From the NCBI GenBank assembly GCA_003552885.1, contig PUPA01000116.1, forward strand, positions 1 through 7,768: 7,768 nucleotides of DNA, written 5' to 3'. Made by a program: the position numbers and the translations under genes. The notes below the pieces were generated by a model. It had not been told where the DNA came from and did no database searches. It saw only the letters and a program-made list of their open reading frames with translations. Position 1 is the stretch's first letter, and each line of letters begins with the position of its first letter. The DNA comes from Natrialbaceae archaeon (GTDB lineage Archaea > Halobacteriota > Halobacteria > Halobacteriales > Natrialbaceae). Below, piece after piece: positions 5,603 to 7,768 of this stretch.

Positions 5603-5616
5603 TTCTATGACACCCT
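5603..5616 (-). repeat. Right outer inverted repeat
   Basis: TTCTATGACACCCT is the reverse complement of the left end at 4977-4990 except for one base, and closes the putative element. The direct repeat CAAGAG lies three bases beyond it. Confidence 0.8.
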
Positions 5617-5632
5617 GTGCAAGAGTTAGAGG

Positions 5633-5680
5633 GTGGCTCCCACGACGACGAGCCACGTCTCTCGGCGTTAACACGAGAGA
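5633..5680 (+). promoter_or_regulatory. Two adjacent stem-loops upstream of selO
   Basis: GTGGCTC (5633-5639) pairs with GAGCCAC (5650-5656) around a ten-base loop. One base later TCTCTCG (5658-5664) pairs with CGAGAGA (5674-5680) around a nine-base loop containing the palindrome GTTAAC. They lie between the right end of the element and the selO TATA box. They could be operators or an end of upstream transcripts; nothing in the sequence decides. Confidence 0.45.
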
Positions 5681-5699
5681 GTAGCTTACAAGGAACAGC

Positions 5700-5707
5700 T
5701 TATTAAA
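5700..5707 (+). promoter_or_regulatory. TATA box of selO
   Basis: TTATTAAA, preceded by the purine-rich AAGGAAC, is centred about 34 bases before the ATG at 5738. The transcript would carry a leader of roughly eight bases. A GGAGGT at 5710-5715 resembles a Shine-Dalgarno sequence, but it is 22 bases from the ATG and probably upstream of the transcription start, so it should not act as one. Confidence 0.6.
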
Positions 5708-5737
5708 ACGGAGGTTGTAGGTACTAACAGATAACAC

Positions 5738-7132
5738 ATGCCCCTTTCGCTCGACACGACCTACAAAGATTTGGACTCCAGACTCTACTCGAGAGCGAAA
5801 CCGAAAGACGTTGACAGCCCGGAGGTCTTACTCCTCGATGAAGGCCTGTGTGACGATCTCGGACTGAATAAAGAGGAGTTAAACGGCCGGATTCTCTCCG
5901 GGCAGGAGCTTCTGGAAGACCCGATCGCTCAAGGATACGCAGGACATCAGTTCGGGAGGTTCACCTTTCTGGGCGACGGGAGGGCGATGATTCTCGGCGA
6001 ACACGTACACGATGGCGATAGATACGACGTTCAGCTGAAAGGGGCAGGTCGAACGTCGTACTCCAGAAGAGGCGACGGCAGCGCAACTGTCAGTTCGATG
6101 CTCAGGGAGTATCTGTACTCGCATGCGATGTACGCCCTAAATATCAAAACGTCGAGAAGTTTGGCAGTCGTCGAAACGAACGAAGCAGTCACCCGACGAC
6201 GGGTAGAACCCGGAGCGATCCTCGTCCGGGTGATGAACAGCCACATTCGGTACGGAACCTTCCAGTACGTCGCAGCCCAGGCCCCCGACGAACTACAGCG
6301 ATTTACTGACTATGTCATCGACAGGCACTATCCACAGCTAAACGCGACGGATCGCACCTACAGGGAGTTCTTCGATGCAGTCATGGAGTCGTCGATAGAG
6401 ATGGTCGTCGACTGGTTGCGTGTCGGATTTCTCCACGGTGTTATGAATACGGACAACATGAGTATCGATGGGGAAACGTTCGATTACGGACCCTGTGCGT
6501 TCATGAATTACTACGACGAGGCGACGGTCTTCAGCTCGGTCGATAGAAACGGCCGATACGCATTCGGAAATCAGCGACCCATCTTGCGGTGGAATCTTGC
6601 ACGGTTCGCGGAGGCACTCCAGCCGCTGTGTACACAATCAGCGCTCACGTACGACGAACTCGAACTCAAACTAGACGAGTTCGAGGATCGGTTCGATGCA
6701 CGATACTACGCGATGATGCGGACGAAACTGGGGATCAACTCGGATGGCGAGGAAGAACTCGTCGACGAATTCGTAGAGTGGCTTCGCAAATCGAACGCGG
6801 ACTACACCAATACGTTCCTCGAACTAGAGACGCCTGGTACGTTCGACGACCCAGCGTTTGGGACTGCGGAATTCGAACAGCTCAGGAGTAAATTGGCTGC
6901 TGTCGGCTTGGACGAGGAGTCGATGCAGGAAGCCAATCCGCGGTGTATCCCCCGCAACTACCTGGTTGAGCAGGCACTGGACGAGTATCTCGAAACTGGG
7001 GATCTATCCAAACTCGAGGGATTGTTGACCGTGTTGGAAAACCCATACGGGGCGAAGGATATGGATTCACAGTTCCAGCAACCACCGCCACGGGAGTTCG
7101 ATGCGAAGTATACGACGTACTGTAACACTTGA
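5738..7132 (+). CDS. selO: Protein adenylyltransferase SelO (pseudokinase AMPylase)
   Basis: A 464-residue SelO/YdiU (UPF0061) protein. In bacteria SelO transfers AMP from ATP onto Ser, Thr or Tyr of target proteins and is linked to redox stress. Motifs in order are YAGHQFG (67-73), LGDGRA..LGE (78-88), QLKGAGRTSYSRRGDG (99-114) with nucleotide-binding Lys101, LREYL with Glu124, MNSHIRYGTF (166-175), HGVMNTDNMSI (233-243) with Asp239/Asn240, and DYGPC (249-253) with the DFG-like Asp249. The key residues are intact and the length is near E. coli's 478. The C-terminus is YCNT: Cys462 is third from the end, where human SelO has selenocysteine and E. coli its redox Cys. The E. coli partner Cys272 aligns with Phe265; Cys253 lies nearby. 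In-frame TAA at 5732 fixes the ATG. AT-richer codons suggest transfer into the haloarchaeon. Confidence 0.93.
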   Translation: MPLSLDTTYKDLDSRLYSRAKPKDVDSPEVLLLDEGLCDDLGLNKEELNGRILSGQELLEDPIAQGYAGHQFGRFTFLGDGRAMILGEHVHDGDRYDVQLKGAGRTSYSRRGDGSATVSSMLREYLYSHAMYALNIKTSRSLAVVETNEAVTRRRVEPGAILVRVMNSHIRYGTFQYVAAQAPDELQRFTDYVIDRHYPQLNATDRTYREFFDAVMESSIEMVVDWLRVGFLHGVMNTDNMSIDGETFDYGPCAFMNYYDEATVFSSVDRNGRYAFGNQRPILRWNLARFAEALQPLCTQSALTYDELELKLDEFEDRFDARYYAMMRTKLGINSDGEEELVDEFVEWLRKSNADYTNTFLELETPGTFDDPAFGTAEFEQLRSKLAAVGLDEESMQEANPRCIPRNYLVEQALDEYLETGDLSKLEGLLTVLENPYGAKDMDSQFQQPPPREFDAKYTTYCNT

Positions 7133-7172
7133 GCGGAGATTACCCGGGCTGGGACGCTATCGGCGGGCGTCT

Positions 7173-7351
7173 GTCGACGAACTGCTTGGCGTTGCCGATC
7201 GAGGGAGCAGCGTTCACAGATCCGAGACACGATTTCACGGCTTCAGGAGAACGAGTTGCGTTTGGTAGTTCGATCGTGAGATGACGTACTCGAAAGTCTG
7301 CGGTCGAAACTACACCGTCAGGGGCGGCCGAGCGACGACGGCGCGGCCTGA
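7173..7351 (+). pseudogene. Decayed C-terminal gene fragment, family not recognised
   Basis: One frame reads REQRSQIRDTISRLQENELR from about 7202, then LVVRS and a TGA at 7277-7279. It resumes in the same frame as DDVLESLRSKLHRQG and ends with the acidic tail PSDDGAA before a TGA at 7349-7351. Just upstream, a neighbouring frame gives VDELLGVADR (7173-7202), which would join after a single-base shift near 7200. Both halves look like acidic amphipathic helices with regular leucines and a typical haloarchaeal C-terminus. This suggests a gene fragment carrying one frameshift and one nonsense change. No start codon with a promoter is visible. The pattern rests on my reading of protein-like character, so confidence is modest. 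Confidence 0.35.
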
Positions 7352-7493
7352 GCCGGGGACCGAGCTCGCCCGGGCGTTCGCCCCCGTGGTGTGGCCGCCC
7401 CCGTGTCGCTCCTCCCGCGGTCCGTCTCTCTACTGCCCGCGGGATGACCGCCTGCGTTGCCGTCCCGTCCTCGCAGCCTGCGGAACGTCGACC

Positions 7494-7500
7494 GATATTT
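7494..7500 (+). promoter_or_regulatory. TATA box of the YihY/BrkB gene
   Basis: GATATTT is centred about 33 bases before the ATG at 7530, giving a leader of only a few bases. It is the only AT-rich patch in the preceding 170 GC-rich bases. Confidence 0.6.
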
Positions 7501-7529
7501 GACTGCCGGATTCGTAGCTGCCCGGACGG

Positions 7530-7768
7530 ATGGACGGGCGGGAGACGCTGACGGCGATCTACCGGACGACGAGCGAGCGGGAGGTCACGTTCCTGGCGGC
7601 GAGCGTCGCCTACTACGCGTTCGTCTCGCTCGTCCCGCTCGTGGTGTTGGCGCTCGCGGTCGGCTCGCTGCTCGGCGGGCCGGCGCTGGCCGAACGGCTG
7701 GTCGACGCCGCGGGCGATCTGTTGCCGGACGTCGGCGAGGGGCTGTTGACGACGGCCCTGGCCGCCGA
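7530..7768 (+). CDS. YihY/virulence factor BrkB family membrane protein, N-terminal part
   Basis: The first 79 codons of a UPF0761-type inner membrane protein that runs off the right edge. The diagnostic piece is FLAASVAYYAFVSLVPLVVL (residues 21-40), the first transmembrane helix of the YihY/BrkB family, preceded by a short cytoplasmic TSEREVTF segment and followed by a second hydrophobic part and an amphipathic LDxxGxLLP-like stretch (about 58-66). The family has about six helices. It was once misnamed ribonuclease BN, and its real role is unsettled. The ATG at 7530 is supported by an in-frame TAG at 7515 and by the TATA box upstream. Its GC-rich codons match the core genes left of the island. 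Confidence 0.88.
   Translation, partial: MDGRETLTAIYRTTSEREVTFLAASVAYYAFVSLVPLVVLALAVGSLLGGPALAERLVDAAGDLLPDVGEGLLTTALAA

Larger units (their letters stand above)
4977..5616. mobile_element. Putative non-autonomous mobile element (MITE-like or IS remnant)
   Basis: The left end AGCGTGTCATAGAA (4977-4990) has an inverted partner at 5603-5616, matching 13 of 14 positions. Nested inside, GCGTGCAAGATACAG (5064-5078) has an exact 15-base inverted copy at 5547-5561. Similarity continues loosely inward: GCAC follows each inner copy at the same distance. The arms differ in length, 73 versus 41 bases between outer and inner repeats. The direct repeat CAAGAG occurs just outside each end (4971-4976 and 5620-5625) and could be a target-site duplication, although three bases separate it from the right repeat. 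There is no transposase frame; the only plausible gene is the small membrane protein. The element type and family are not recognised. Confidence 0.65.
5445..5737. other. Intergenic stretch between the membrane protein and selO
   Basis: No gene is supported here. It contains the right inner repeat (5547-5561), the right end of the element (5603-5616), two adjacent hairpins (5633-5680) and the selO promoter. Minus-strand open frames across it run over the inverted repeats and lack protein-like features. Confidence 0.55.
7133..7529. other. Gap between selO and the YihY/BrkB gene
   Basis: This gap contains a probable coding remnant (7173-7351), the return from AT-richer island sequence to GC-rich core near 7320, an inverted repeat CCCGCGG/CCGCGGG (7414-7420, 7437-7443) with a 16-base loop, and the promoter of the next gene. 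The plus-strand open frame from 7281 encodes a Pro/Arg/Cys-rich polypeptide unlike haloarchaeal proteins and is not called. Confidence 0.55.

Noticed and set aside
5710..5715. GGAGGT as the selO ribosome binding site
   Set aside because: It lies 22 bases before the ATG, too far for a functional Shine-Dalgarno interaction and probably before the transcription start.
5504..5737. 77-codon minus-strand open frame upstream of selO
   Set aside because: It runs through the inverted repeats and hairpins, and its start abuts the selO start with no promoter. It is more likely non-coding.
4896..5737. tRNA gene or CRISPR array in the AT-rich gap
   Set aside because: No cloverleaf or T-loop consensus is visible, and there is no series of regularly spaced repeats; the repeats present are inverted pairs.
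7414..7443. CCCGCGG/CCGCGGG inverted repeat as a terminator
   Set aside because: The loop is 16 bases, the arms are self-palindromic GC runs common in such DNA, and no T-run follows. It is not strong enough to list as a terminator.
7281..7502. 73-codon plus-strand open frame before the YihY/BrkB gene
   Set aside because: A Pro/Arg/Cys-rich composition unlike the acidic haloarchaeal proteome. It overlaps the better-looking remnant frame.

Overview
The window looks like chromosomal DNA from a haloarchaeon. Most genes are very GC-rich, with GC at third codon positions, and encode acidic, Asp/Glu-rich proteins. Promoters have T-rich TATA elements about 26-29 bases before the start codon, the leaderless arrangement typical of Halobacteria. 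One gene encodes a geranylgeranylglyceryl phosphate synthase, an enzyme of archaeal ether-lipid synthesis. I cannot name the genus.

Left part (1-4895), ordinary GC-rich core. A truncated sodium:solute symporter gene of the SNF/NSS family leaves the window on the minus strand. It is divergent from a plus-strand AstE/AspA-type zinc deacylase. That gene converges on a minus-strand two-gene operon, a small conserved protein followed by an archaeal-type adenylate kinase (AdkA-like), and a perfect 17-bp stem separates the two stop codons. Divergent from the operon comes a short membrane-anchored protein with a pilin-like extracellular domain, then threonine synthase preceded by a 28-bp tandem repeat, then geranylgeranylglyceryl phosphate synthase.

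Middle part (4896 to about 7320), an AT-richer accessory island. It begins just after the lipid gene. It holds a roughly 640-bp element bounded by near-perfect 14-bp inverted repeats, with a second nested 15-bp inverted repeat inside. The element has no transposase; its only convincing gene encodes an 81-residue membrane protein. Two adjacent hairpins follow, then a SelO-family protein AMPylase gene with a base composition unlike the core genes. A decayed coding remnant follows selO.

Right edge (about 7320-7768). Composition returns to GC-rich, and the first 79 codons of a YihY/BrkB-family membrane protein run off the window.

The core genes are unrelated housekeeping functions (transport, nucleotide balance, threonine and lipid synthesis), each mostly with its own promoter. 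The most unusual part is the island: a non-autonomous, mobile-element-like unit carrying a small membrane protein gene beside a SelO AMPylase.
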